From assembly GCF_933775445.1 (NCBI RefSeq), contig NC_065874.1:10807001-10871000 (forward strand): a stretch of DNA of 64,000 nucleotides, in the 5' to 3' direction. This document shows, one piece after another, positions 11,909 to 23,100 of this stretch. The notes beneath the pieces are model-generated. The model worked only from the letters and a program-made list of their open reading frames with translations. It was not told where the DNA came from and did not search any database. Source of the DNA: Argentina anserina. Taxonomy: Eukaryota > Streptophyta > Magnoliopsida > Rosales > Rosaceae. A program made the position numbers and the translations under genes. The number at the start of each line of letters is the position of its first letter. Position 1 is the stretch's first letter.

Positions 11909-13681
11909 ATGTCTTCCTTTACAAAGCCATTACTTTCCCTGTTTCTTTTCTCCATCGTTGCTTTCATTGCTCAAGCTCAAGTTCCTGCAAATGAAACTTT
12001 CACGCTTGTCAATGAGGGAGAATTCGGGACTTCTGTTGTTGAGTATTTCAGAGACTACCGCATGCTACAAGTCTTCAGCTCCCCTTTCCAACTTGGCTTC
12101 TACAACACCACCCCTAATGCCTTCACTCTTGCTCTTCGTATGGAATTGACTCATTCGGAGTCGCTCATGCGTTGGGTTTGGGAAGCCAACCGTGGAAACC
12201 TAGTTGGCGAAAACGCCACTTTCTCTTTGGGGACAGACAATAACCTCGTCTTGGCTGATGTCGATGGCCGTCTGGCTCATCAAACAAACACTAGCAACAA
12301 AGGTGTAGTAGGCTTCACATTGCTTCCCACCGGTAACATTGTGCTCTATGACACAAAGGGTAACATTGTGTGGCAAAGTTTTGACTCCCCTACCGACACT
12401 TTGTTGGTTGATCAGTCTCGATGCGCCAGTGGAGTAAGCAAGCTCGTCAGCCAGTTGTTGGATAAAGAAAACAAAGATGGTCCTTACAGTTTGGTACTAG
12501 AGCCAAAGCGATTGTTTTTGTACTACAAAAGCAGCATTTCAAAGAAGTCACGTTCAGCAAGGAACGTTGGAGAATGTCACGTTCAACAGCGCTATTGATG
12601 ATGGTGTTGTTTGGGACTTATCATTCCTGACTAGAGGTGGCAAACGGGCCGGCCCATTTTAAGCATGTCAAAATCATGCATGCATGTGTTGTGCTCGGGC
12701 CGGGCATTTGTTTTTCGCGTCGGGCTCGATCCGGCCCATTTGATTAAATATTAAATCTCGACCCGTCCCGACCCATGCCCATGTCGAGCTGGGCTTTTTT
12801 ATGACTATTTTTACATATGCCAAAACTATGAATTTTTTATCACTATTTTGATGATATTTGTGACATAATTTAATTAAAATAATGAAATAATCAAGAGTTT
12901 ATATTTAAAATGTCTAATATTCAATTCTCATTATTATAATTGTTTAAAATTTTATATAAATAATATAAAATTATGTGTTTAACGGGTCGGTCATGAATTT
13001 ATCTTGTATGGGTCGTGCCGGGCCAAAAACGGTCTTGGACCAAGTCAAGCCTATGGGCTAAAATATCTAAACCCAGCCCAGCCCATTACAATAACAGGCT
13101 CATGCCGGACCGTGCCGGACTGATTTTTAACGTGCCGGGCTCGGGATCTTCAGCTCACTTGCCACCTCTATTCCTAACCTCGAGGAAATAGTCGCTATCT
13201 TGGTAGACCCAAGTTCAATGGCACCTTAACATACCTCAGGCTCGGAATTGGTGGAAACATCAAGCTTTACACTTACCATGGTCAGATAGATTCATGGGCG
13301 CAAACCTTCACTCTTTTCAACAGAAACTCGAACTTTGAAACCGAGTGCCAGTTGCCGGAGCGGTGTGGGAGCTTAGGCGTTTGTGAGGACAACCAGTGTA
13401 TTGCTTGCCCAACGTCTAAAGGACTATCAGGTTGGAGCAAGACTTGTGCACCGGAGAAGCTAACTTCTTGCAATGCAAACAGCTTCAACTACAACAAGTG
13501 TAATAGAGGATCAGCTATAAAGGAGGTTGATTGTGGTAAGAAGTGTAGTTCCGAGTGCAAGTGTTTGGGGCACTTTTACAATAGGGATACATCAAGGTGT
13601 TTGATAGCTTATGAGTTGAAGACCTTGACCAGGATAGCCAATTCAACTCATGTGGGTTTCATCAAGGCCCCCAACAACTAG
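11909..13681 (+). pseudogene. EP1-like secreted B-lectin glycoprotein gene, broken by frameshift and MITE
   Basis: From the ATG at 11909 the product has a clear signal peptide (LLSLFLFSIVAFIAQAQ), then a bulb-type lectin domain (EFGTSVVEYFRDYRML, FQLGFYNTTPNAFTLAL, RWVWEANRGNLVGENAT, WQSFDSPTDTLL). After the MITE comes the cysteine-rich C-terminal part (CGSLGVCEDNQCIACPT, CGKKCSSECKCLGHFYN), ending at the stop at 13679-13681. This matches carrot EP1-type epidermal extracellular glycoproteins. The frame slips near 12550, so the continuing sequence (LENVTFNSAIDDGVVW) is one frame away, and a hAT MITE separates the halves at 12632-13170. Joining the target copies still leaves the downstream part out of frame. 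An upstream ATG at 11780 is in frame but would bury the signal peptide, so 11909 is preferred. Confidence 0.9.
12632..13170. mobile_element. hAT MITE (539 bp) inserted in the EP1-like gene
   Basis: The left end TAGAGGTGGCAA and right end TTGCCACCTCTA are perfect 12-bp inverted repeats. They are flanked by TTCCTGAC (12624-12631) and TTCCTAAC (13171-13178), an 8-bp target duplication with one change. Subterminal regions are rich in CGGGCC and GCCGGGC motifs; the centre is AT-rich and non-coding. TAGGGGTGG-type ends are typical of plant hAT elements. Confidence 0.95.
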
Positions 13682-14824
13682 AGCATACATCACTTGTGTT
13701 TGTTCTTGTTGGCTTTGCCCCGGCCGTTCAACTCTATGCATTTTCCATTGCCGTTGAATTGAACACATAATGTCATGAAATAACTGCATGTTTCAACACT
13801 TCCAATAAAAATTTCTTCATTTGGAGAACAATTAAATTCGCCATAGTCAACACATTGGTGGTGAGCTTAGGGATTTATTATATTTTTCAGACCCAATATA
13901 ACGGTAGGCGCTTATCTTTTATTCGAAGAACTCGTATATTCATTTATTCGAAGATGGATTATACCTTCGTGTAGGTTACAAATATATATAGCCAGGCAAG
14001 GGAAAAGGAGAGACTGAGAGATCGATGCACATTTTAATGGGCAAGATATGTATGGAGTGCTGTGATATGCATGCCTGTTTTCAAAACGTGTTCATCATGT
14101 GACCGAGTGAAGCGCACCTGTGTGAAGCAGCCTAGCATTTTTGGGGTCAACATGCATATATGTAGTTATCTATCGAAGTCTTTCTTGATGTCCATTGCAA
14201 TCTATGAAACGACATATTTCAGTGAAACTTAAACACAGAGAAAGAGAAAGCGCAATGTATGAGTAACGGCAATCCTTGTAATGGCATGGCATTATTGATC
14301 CCTCAATTCGAAGTGGATCAATGGCATTATGACGTAAAACAGATCTGCACGTTTGGATACAGATGAAACTAAGAGGTTTTATCCTCGTGCTTTTGAGAAG
14401 AGGAAAAGGATGTAAGAGAACAAAGATAATGGAAGAACCAAAAAAATGTTTTGTTCATACTTCAGCATTCAAGCAAAAGATAAACAGCAATGGACACATG
14501 CAATTAGGCTTTTATCTATTTCAGTGATGACAAGGGATCTTTCCGATGTGAGATTGATTATTCTCGATATGTTTATTCGCATGAGCCAATGAGCCAAATA
14601 TGTAGATCAATGACATGAAGCTAGTTAATTACATAATAACCATTAGCTAAAGATGTATGTTATCAACATTAATGAACCTAGTTAAAAACTTCCAAATATA
14701 AGATTACCTCTTTACACTTCCATAACCGCCAGCCATACTAGCACAACCAATATCCCCCTCCCCCCTTACTACTTCAAATACAGATTTCACAATTATACAT
14801 GTGTATGTTGTAATCTACCAGACC
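13682..14824. other. Intergenic DNA
   Basis: 3' flank of the EP1-like pseudogene, including a possible polyadenylation motif AATAAA near 13803. No other gene is visible. Confidence 0.5.
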
Positions 14825-15053
14825 CAGTGGCGGAACTCAATGGAGGCTGTGGCCCTCCTGTCAAGTGAAAACAACCCTTTTAATTATTGTATAATTATGA
14901 GATTATTGTTATAATTATATATAATTACAATATAAGTGAACTCTAATTATGATATATTTGTGTATAAATCAGCATTTACTTCTAAAATTGCTATTTTTTT
15001 GTTCATTTGGAAATTTCAGCCCCTTCGGAAATTTATTTCAATATCCGCCACTA
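14825..15053. mobile_element. hAT MITE (229 bp)
   Basis: The ends CAGTGGCGGA and TCCGCCACTA form 10-bp inverted repeats with one change. They are flanked by exact 8-bp copies of ACCAGACC at 14817-14824 and 15054-15061. The CAGTGGCGGA terminus is common among plant hAT MITEs. AT-rich interior, no coding sequence. Confidence 0.93.
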
Positions 15054-15061
15054 ACCAGACC

Positions 15062-15815
15062 AATTACGTACATAGCTTTTCTTTGTACGTGCTTTTTATC
15101 TTGGGCTTCTTATAAAAAAACTCTATTGACCTATGAAAATAGAAAATAGTCAAGTGAGTTTTCCAAATTAGAATTTAGTCACTCAGTTAAAAATCTTATA
15201 TTGTTGCCCTTGTTTTTCATAAAAATTACAAAAGTTGCCACCCACTCACCTTCATCTCTTTCTCTCTCAGTAGAGCTGACCTGCAACCATGCGCTGCCCA
15301 AGGTCAGGAAGGAGTACGACGAAGGTTAGGGCTTCACGGCAGAGATCAGCTCCATGGAGGAGCAAGTGGTATGCAAATAGGTTGTCGGCGTCAGAGGAGC
15401 CTTGTGATCTCAGAATAGGCCGTCAACGTCGGAGGACCTAGATGATTTTCTTGTCGATTTCGCGCCTAGAAACTGCGTTGTCGTCGTTTGCAAATTCGGG
15501 TATGGATAGAGACAAAAAACACAGTAGGATTTGGTTGCAGTGGTGGCGTCGTTGCCGTTGTCGACGAAGTTTGTGATCGGAGAAGATAAAGATGAAGATG
15601 GATTGGATCCCATGAAAAATGCCTAGATTTGAGCAGATGATGGTGAAGGCTGCCCAGAGCAATTAATTTGGGTAGTCTTTTTTCTTGAAGATGGCGAGCT
15701 GGTGGCAGTAGAAGAGGTCACAGTGACAGAGGAGGTCGACCGGTTGGGTTTGACATGGGTGCCCATATTATTTTTCTCGGTGCCCAAATGATTTTTGTTT
15801 TTAGAAAATTATTGT
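15062..15815. other. Intergenic DNA, no supported gene
   Basis: Open frames on the minus strand at 15410-15662 are short and match nothing I know. GGGTGCCCATATTA and GGTGCCCAAATGA at 15748-15795 look like a repeat edge next to the minisatellite. Confidence 0.4.
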
Positions 15816-16590
15816 CACATTAGCTGTCACATTACCTATCACACTACCTGTCACAGCAAAAAGTTAGTGTGACTGGTAGTATGATATCTAGTGTGATAGG
15901 CAGTGTGGTTAGGTGTGACATCACATTAAAACGTTATTTGGATCGTATAAGTTGGTTCAAGAAGTTCGAGATCACATAATTGTAAACAAATGTATGTTAA
16001 TTCTAGTCATTCTTCTTCTTCATCTTTTCACAACATAGTCACATAAAACAGTGTGACAACGATTGTGACAGGTGGTGTGACAAAAAGTGTGACTGTGACT
16101 GTGACTGTGGTTGTGATAGGTAGTGGGACACTGGTTGTGACATGTATATAATGTGATAAGGTTTGTGACATGTAGTGTGATAGGGGTTGTGAGTTGTGAC
16201 AGGTGTTGTGACATGTAGTGTGATATTGGTTGTGACAAAGGTTGTGACAGGGTTTATGACAGAGGTTGTGACATGTAGTGTGACATGAGTTGTGCCAGGG
16301 GGTGTGATAGTGGTTGTGACATGTAGTGTGATAGAAGTTGTGACAGGGGTTGTGACATGTAGTGTGACAGGGGTTGTGACAGGTGTTGTAATAGGTAGTG
16401 TGACAGTGGCAATGTGTGTGACAGTGGCAATGTGTGTGACAGTGGTCGTGACAGGTAGTGTGACAGAGGTTGTGACTGTTAGTGTAAATAGATAGTGTGA
16501 CAGTTGGTGTGATAGTAGTTGTGACAGTAGGTGTGATAACAGTTGTGTAAGAGGTAGTGTGACAGTGGTTGTGACAGTAGGTGTGACATG
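15816..16590 (+). repeat. Degenerate TGTGACA minisatellite with an inverted left arm
   Basis: From about 16040 to 16590 the sequence is an irregular run of units such as GTTGTGACAGG and GTAGTGTGACA, mostly 12-18 bp. At 15816-15855 the same core appears in reverse complement (CACACTACCTGTCACAG). Open frames through it encode only Val/Thr/Cys repeats and are by-products. Confidence 0.85.
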
Positions 16591-16722
16591 CCGAGAGGAA
16601 ATGTGGAAATATGCGAAATTTTGTTAAAATTTAAATGAGATTGGTATAAGTATGCTCAGAATGAAGAGAATAGCTAGAATTAGGAAACTTTTAGCTTCAG
16701 TTTCACCGGAATTTCTTAGAGC

Positions 16723-16740
16723 ACCGCCATCGATGGCGGT
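16723..16740. repeat. 18-bp perfect palindrome
   Basis: ACCGCCATCGATGGCGGT equals its own reverse complement. It sits in non-coding DNA 333 bases before the young copia element; role unknown. Confidence 0.7.
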
Positions 16741-17073
16741 AACTCTTTACTATGGTTATTGTGCCTTGTACGGTTGGTCGATTCGGAGTTGTAGTATATC
16801 AAATGAATGAGGGGAGCGAGATCTTTCTAACAGTACCAATTTCGTCAAAATTTATCGCCGGACGGGAAAGTTATGGCCGAAATTAGAAAAAGATGAAAAA
16901 TAGTGAGAAATGGCAAAATAATCCAGAAAATATTGTTAAAGTGACTTTTTTCTAATTTTGTTGATCTTTTTTTAATTTCTATTTAAATGTGATGATTTTT
17001 GTATAATTAATTTATAAATAGTGACATTTTTCTAATATAAATTAGGAGATGGTACATTTTTATAATTTGTCTT

Positions 17074-17258
17074 TGTTCCGGGAGAATTACTATTCTACCC
17101 TTGTGTGTGTCTTAGCCTAATAGGTTTCCTGTTAGGAGATAGATTAGCATCTCCGTAGTAGATTAGGACTCCGAATCCTACGGGATTGTGGTGTTGTAAA
17201 TGCCTATATATAGGCCCCCATATCATTCAATAATATACAAGTATTTCATCCTCAAACA
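17074..17258 (+). repeat. 5' LTR of the young copia element
   Basis: 185 bp, starting TGTTCCGGGAG and ending CCTCAAACA. It contains a promoter-like TATATATAGG at about 17204-17213 and is identical to the 3' copy. Confidence 0.97.
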
Positions 17259-17458
17259 CGTTATCAACACGAAGCCCTAAAACCCTGAATCTTTTAGAGC
17301 CTTCCGAAAATTTTTTTCTCTTCTTCCCTCCGTCGCTCCTGCCCGCCGCTGCCTCCTGCCGCCGCCGCAGCCCCTGCCTGCCCTCGCAGCCCCTGCCCCT
17401 CGCAAGCCTCTGCAGCCCTGCAGCCCCTGCCCGCAGCCCTGCTGCTCGCCGCTCGCCG

Positions 17459-17573
17459 CATTCGCCGCTCGCCGTTCGCCGCATTCGCCGCTCGCCGTTC
17501 GCCGCATTCGCCGCTCGCCGTTCGCCGCATTCGCCGCTCGCCGTTCGCCGCATTCGCCGCTCGCCGCTCGCCG
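17459..17573 (+). repeat. Five 23-bp GC-rich tandem repeats in the copia leader
   Basis: The 23-bp unit starting CATTCGCCG begins at 17459, 17482, 17505, 17528 and 17551. It lies in a GC-rich stretch (about 17330-17610) of the untranslated leader. Arg/Ala-rich frames on the minus strand are by-products of the repeat. Confidence 0.9.
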
Positions 17574-17723
17574 CACTCGCCGTTCGCCGCACTCGCCGCA
17601 CCTGCTGCTCGCCTCAAAGCATTCAAAATTGCTCCTCCCGCATATTCACGCAAGAGACGTGAAAATCACAAGCAAGGACTTCGCTCAAGAGAAGCTACTC
17701 CCGTATACTACAAACCTCCCAAG

Positions 17724-18068
17724 GTAAATTTTTATAAACGTTCCCGCTTTTGAACGTATAGATATATTATATCGGGCGCTATTAGCCTTCTTCTTGTCTT
17801 AATTCCGGCCTTTCTTATAACGCCGATGAGACTATAGAGGGATGGGTTTCCCCTCTTGGTCGATGTTTTCTGTGTGACGGTCCTGGGGGAGTCACGATTG
17901 TTTTGAAAGGGAAGTTAATCGATTTTCGTGTGGTCGCCTGAGTGCACCGCTGTTTTGGGTGCGATCATGAGTATTGCCGTTTGCATCGATTTTTCTTGTG
18001 ACCATATACGTCACCCCTTCTAATTCCTATTATACTTGAATCTAATCGATTCCGTATTCGTTTTGTAG
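17724..18068 (+). promoter_or_regulatory. Candidate intron in the copia leader (alternative acceptor at 20102)
   Basis: CTCCCAAG|GTAAATTT gives a good donor after 17723. TTCGTTTTGTAG ends at 18068, directly before the gag ATG, and GTCATTTTGTAG ends at 20102, directly before the pol ATG. Both acceptors have T-rich tracts. A shared donor with two acceptors would yield separate gag and pol messages. This is read from sequence only. Confidence 0.45.
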
Positions 18069-19136
18069 ATGTCATCGCCATCTCGACCGGAATTTGGCCT
18101 TCTTGATCTAGAAGGAAAGGAATACCACCGCTGGGTTTCCGATATGGAACTCGCTTTCGAGAGCCGAGGGATTGAAGGCATGTTTGCCGACCCTCCTGCT
18201 GATTTCCCACCCATGGCTAAGACTCAGACTCTCATCTTTATGAGACGTCACATCCATGCAACTCTCAAGAGGCAATACTTGAACGTAAAAGATCCTAAAG
18301 AATTATGGGACAAACTACGCTTGCGGTACAACAACGTTCATGATAAGCTTCTTCCTGAATTGACCGTTAGATGGGATAACATCCGTCTATTGGACTATAA
18401 GAGAGTGGATGATTTCAATCAGGATATGCTATGCTTGCAATCCGATCTTGGCACTGTTGGTGTCATCAAGACCGACCTAGATCTTCTCAATAAGACATTG
18501 GACACGTTTCCAATCAACTATGAGGTTCAAGCTCATACGTACCGCACTCATGTAGAGGAAGGGAAGATCCGGTCTTTTGCCGACCTAATGGCACTCTTAG
18601 CTAAGAAGGAGAGACATTCTGAGATTCTCCTCAACAACAACAATAGACCTGTTGGCACTAAAAGAATTTCTACGCCACAGTCTAACTATGGGAAAGCTCC
18701 TAAGCAAAAGAATCCATCAAGGAGCGCTCCATATCAAAACCAAAATACCAACTCTCGTGGTGGGAGGCAACAAGGCCGATCTCGGCCTCGGTCCAATACA
18801 TGGACCCGTGATGGTGGCGGCGCCGCACCCTCAGGGGGAGGCCGTCACCGTCCCACACTCCAAGGAGGCCGTGCACCTCCTAATGCCTCCACTTCCGGTA
18901 ATGGCATGTCTCCATGCTTCAAATGTGGCTCCTTTAAGCACTTTAATCGCGATTGTCGCGCTAGCAAAGAGATGATCAAGGCTTACTCCGCCTACAAGAA
19001 GTTTCTACAACCCGAATCGAATCATGTGGATGAGGACCGTGAGATCGAGACTCACCATATCTCCATGAAACCCGAGCCCCTTGCTTCTAAAGCTAGGCCT
19101 CCGGTTGCTACCATGGATACTCCCGACTTTGATTAG
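18069..19136 (+). CDS. Copia Gag (355 aa)
   Basis: Structural protein of the young copia element, which would form the particle that packages its RNA. The N-terminal 200 residues are the copia gag type (WDKLRLRYNNVHDKLLPEL, DLGTVGVIKTDLDLLNKTL). A basic, glycine-rich segment follows (about 195-280, partly GC-rich insert). A CCHC zinc knuckle lies at C283-x2-C286-x4-H291-x4-C296 (CFKCGSFKHFNRDC). The frame is open throughout and ends with TAG; no pol reading continues in frame or by an evident frameshift. Its ATG is preceded immediately by a splice-acceptor-like TTTTGTAG. At 355 residues it is of ordinary length for a copia gag region. Confidence 0.93.
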   Translation: MSSPSRPEFGLLDLEGKEYHRWVSDMELAFESRGIEGMFADPPADFPPMAKTQTLIFMRRHIHATLKRQYLNVKDPKELWDKLRLRYNNVHDKLLPELTVRWDNIRLLDYKRVDDFNQDMLCLQSDLGTVGVIKTDLDLLNKTLDTFPINYEVQAHTYRTHVEEGKIRSFADLMALLAKKERHSEILLNNNNRPVGTKRISTPQSNYGKAPKQKNPSRSAPYQNQNTNSRGGRQQGRSRPRSNTWTRDGGGAAPSGGGRHRPTLQGGRAPPNASTSGNGMSPCFKCGSFKHFNRDCRASKEMIKAYSAYKKFLQPESNHVDEDREIETHHISMKPEPLASKARPPVATMDTPDFD

Positions 19137-20102
19137 TCGTTTTCGCTTCTTTAGCGTTATGATTCAAGTATTGTTATGGCCGACCGCCATTGTTATTTTC
19201 ATTGACTTTGTAATAGTCTTTTGATTTTGGAATTAGAAGTTCATGTGTGATGTATTAGTGATTGGCATTCAATCAAATTTCTCAATTCTTGCTTACAAGA
19301 CGATCTCTTTGAGAATTTTATTTATCCGACACTTAGCATGATGATCAACGTGTGCAACTCACGTGGTTTTTAAATTGGACGTTTTTGGGTCACATGGGAC
19401 CCCAATAGCACTACATTGTGAATTTGGAACTTAAAATTCGGAAAAATAACCTCGGAACGTCGAAAATCGACGTCGTTTTGCCTTGGTCGGCCCCGGTTAC
19501 TATTCCGGCGTTTCCGGCACGTTTTGCCGGCGTATTCGCCGTCTTCCGGCCATTTCCCGGCGTTTCCGGCACCGCCACTCGGCTCCTGCCGGCGTCCCCT
19601 GTCGGACCTGAAGTCCCGGCCTCCATACCGGCCAGTTTCGACAGCCGCCGGCCGGTTTTTCCGGAAATAGGTGCCGCCGGTTTTCCACCGAGTTTTTCGA
19701 CGATTTTTTCGTCGTTTTCTCGTGATTCTTCCGGCATATTGCAGCAGCCCTTGCTGCCACGTTTTCCTCGTCCAAAATTCACCCGGTTTAGAGTTCTTTT
19801 GACATGGTTTTCCGTTTTGTTTTTCCGGTTTTCTCCAAGTCCGTTATATGCACTCACCGGTACTCTTTGTGTGTGTTTCCACACCATTTTTGGATGGTTT
19901 ATACCACCCTCGTTTACTGTTTGGTATTTCACTGCTTCAATACCATGATTTCCAACTCTTTAGTTGAAGAATGTAGTACTATTGCCATGTGATACATTCG
20001 ATGGGATCGACCTTCGTTCCGATTCCCTTTCTTACAATATCCTACGGCGTATTGTATAGAATTGTTCCCGTGTCGCTGACTCTCTTAATTGTCATTTTGT
20101 AG
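19137..20102 (+). other. Gag-pol spacer of the young copia element
   Basis: 966 bp with no recognised domain. A GC-rich block rich in CCGGC (about 19480-19770) leaves open frames on both strands: plus 19418-19948 (176 aa, hydrophobic C-terminal third) and minus 19411-19932 (173 aa). Neither matches a family I know. Overlapping open frames of this kind commonly follow from base composition. The spacer would be intron in a spliced pol message. Confidence 0.5.
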
Positions 20103-23100
20103 ATGTCCCGCGGTGAAATCGAATGTCTAGCTGATTGCGGAACCACCCACACTGTCCTACGGCACAGGCAGTTGTTCACGGATCTAGTGTTTTCGACTTC
20201 TTCGATGAGTACAATGATTGGCTCGAAATCCATCATTCAAGGAAGAGGCACTGCTTCTTTCATGTTGCCTGATGGTACGACTCTTAACGTCGTAGACGCT
20301 CTTTATGCGCCGAAGTCTCCCCGCACCTTGCTAAGTTTTAAGGACATACGTGCCAATGGTTTTCACCTCGATACTTATGTTGAGAATGGAGAGGAATATC
20401 TTTGCGTTACCTCTGAGAAAGCAGGCCATCGCCGCATCTTAGAGAAGATGAAGAGTCTTGGGAATGGTTTGTATCTTACTTCCATTCGGATCTTTGAATC
20501 ATATGCGGTTGAACGCAACTTTTGTGATTCGGACTCTTATATGCTTTGGCATGCCCGTCTCGGGCACCCTGGACGTGATATGATGATTAGAATTCTTAAG
20601 AATTCACATGGTCATCCATTTTTCAAGTCCCGAAAGCGATTGGAGGATCACCTCACCCGTGCTCCGCACGGTGAGGCCGTGCCGACCCATGCACCGCATG
20701 GTGAGGCCGAGCATGCCTCACTCGGCAGCTCCACGGCTTTCATGCCGTCGGTGGCGGCATCCCCTCCTTCACAGGAGCTTGTGATGCCTCCCGTGCTTTC
20801 ACATGCCTCCATGACAATTTCTGATGCCCATCGCTCGTTTTGCAAAGCTTGTTCTCTTGCTAAATTTCAAGGAAGTCCTTCTTTTGCTAAGGCTTCAACC
20901 GAGAACATTCCATTCTTACAACGTATCCAAGGTGACATTTGTGGACCTATTCAACCAGAATGCGGACCTTTTCGATATTTTATGGTATTGGTTGATGCAT
21001 CGACGCGTTGGTCACACGTCGCATTGCTATCCACAAGGAATGCTGCATTTGCTAAGTTATTAGCTGAGATCATCAAACTTCGGGCTCACCACCCCGATTA
21101 TACTATCAAATCCATTCGTTTGGATAATGCTGGAGAATTCACCTCCAAAACTTTTGATGATTACTGCATGTCTATTGGGATCGAAGTTGAACATCCCGTT
21201 CCTCATGTTCATTCACAGAACGGTCTAGCAGAGGCTACCATCAAGCGTATTCAGCTTGTTGCTCGGGCAATGGTTATGGGTACTAACCTGCCGGTCTCTG
21301 CGTGGGGATATGCAGTGTTGCATGCAGCGATACTTATTCGTTTCCGACCCGCGGCTAACCAAGCGTTTAGTGCGTACCAGATGGTAACTGGTTACGAACC
21401 CAATATTTCACACTTACGCATCTTTGGTTGCGCCGTTTATGTGCCTATTACGCCTCCGCTGCGTACTAAGATGGGTCCTCAGAGACGATTAGGTATCTAT
21501 GTTGGCTATAATTCCCCAACGATTGTCCGCTACTTAGAACCAACCACCGGAGATCTCTTTACTGCAAGATTTGCAGATTGTCACTTTGATGAGACATGCT
21601 TCCCGTCGATAGGGGGAGATGGGAATGTTATCATTCCAAATGAACGTCAGGAATTGACGTGGTGTGTCCCCACTATGTCTCATTATGATCCCCGCACTGC
21701 TCAAAGTGAGTTAGAAGTGCAACGCATTATCGACCTCCAGAAAGTCGCGGATTCGATGCCTGACGGCTTTGTAGATATTGCTAAAGTGACGAGATCAAAC
21801 ATACCCGCTGCGAACGTACCGGCACGGTTGGATATCCCGAAATACGGGCGTGGAAGACAAGCTCCTGGACCTAGCAACGTTGGCACCGCTCCTGACAGTG
21901 GGACGGAGGCCGACGGCGGCACCACCGTACGCCGTGGTGTTGCCGGCGCCCCTTGTGGCGACGATGCTGAGATGGCCCAGCATGGAGCAGCTTCGGCCTC
22001 GGCTCCTCAAAGAAAAAGGGGAAGACCGATAAACTCTAGGGATTCAAAACCTAGAAAGAAGCGAATGACTAAGGCACAGCGCGTCATCAACGATGAATCA
22101 CCATCGTATGAAGTTGTGTCTGATTACAGCTATGTCCATGAATCAACTCAAGTGTTTCCGTGGGACGCTATGGAACCTTGTTTGATGCCAGAGAACAACG
22201 AAATCTCAGTGAACTACACAAGTGAGCAGTCGGTCCGAAACCGAGCCACCACATGCATTGATGACGTTTTCGCTTATTCCGTCGCACTTGAGATCATATC
22301 TGAAGACGACGTTGAACCTCGCTCTGTAGCTGAATGCGAACGCAGAGCAGATTGGCCGAAGTGGAAGGAAGCAATCCAGGCAGAACTTAACTCATTAGCG
22401 AAGCGAGAAGTCTTCGGAAAGGTTGAATTGACTCCAAGAGATGTCAAACCTGTTGGACATAAATGGGTCTTCGTTCGTAAGCGTAATGAGATGAACGAGA
22501 TCGTGCGTTATAAGGCAAGACTCGTGGCGCAAGGATTCTCACAACGACCTGGTATTGACTATGAAGAGACTTATTCTCCTGTTATGGACATCATTACCTT
22601 CCGCTACCTTATTAGTCTGGTAGTGTCCGAAAGACTAAACATGCAGCTTATGGATGTGGTCACAGCTTATCTCTATGGGGATCTTGACGCAGAGATATAC
22701 ATGAAAGCTCCTGAGGGACTACCTTTACCTCCATCAAGTGCCTCCAGACCACGGAGTGCTCATGCAGTCAGATTACGTCATTCGTTGTACGGGTTAAAGC
22801 AATCCGGAAGAATGTGGTACAATCGGTTGCATCAATACTTGGTGAGAAGGGGTTACAAGAATGATGAACTATGCCCATGCGTGTTCATACGAAAGACAAA
22901 TTCCGGATTCGTCATCGTTGCGGTCTACGTTGATGACATGAACATAATCGGCACTCTTGATGAGATTGAAGAGACCGTGTCTTATCTGAAGTCGGAATTT
23001 GAGATGAAAGACCTAGGGAGGACGAAATTCTGTCTCGGCCTTGAGCTTGTGCATAGGGCCGACGGCATCTTAGTGCATCAGTCAAATTACACGCAGAAGA

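Noticed and set aside
15410..15662. Minus-strand frames of 67-74 aa
   Set aside because: Short, overlapping and unlike any family.
16292..16495. Val/Thr-rich repeat protein
   Set aside because: It is a reading of the TGTGACA minisatellite, with irregular unit lengths that would not keep a frame.
17227..17653. Three Arg/Ala/Glu-rich minus-strand frames (99-124 aa)
   Set aside because: They lie in the 23-bp GC-rich repeats of the copia leader; a repeat without stops in several frames explains them.
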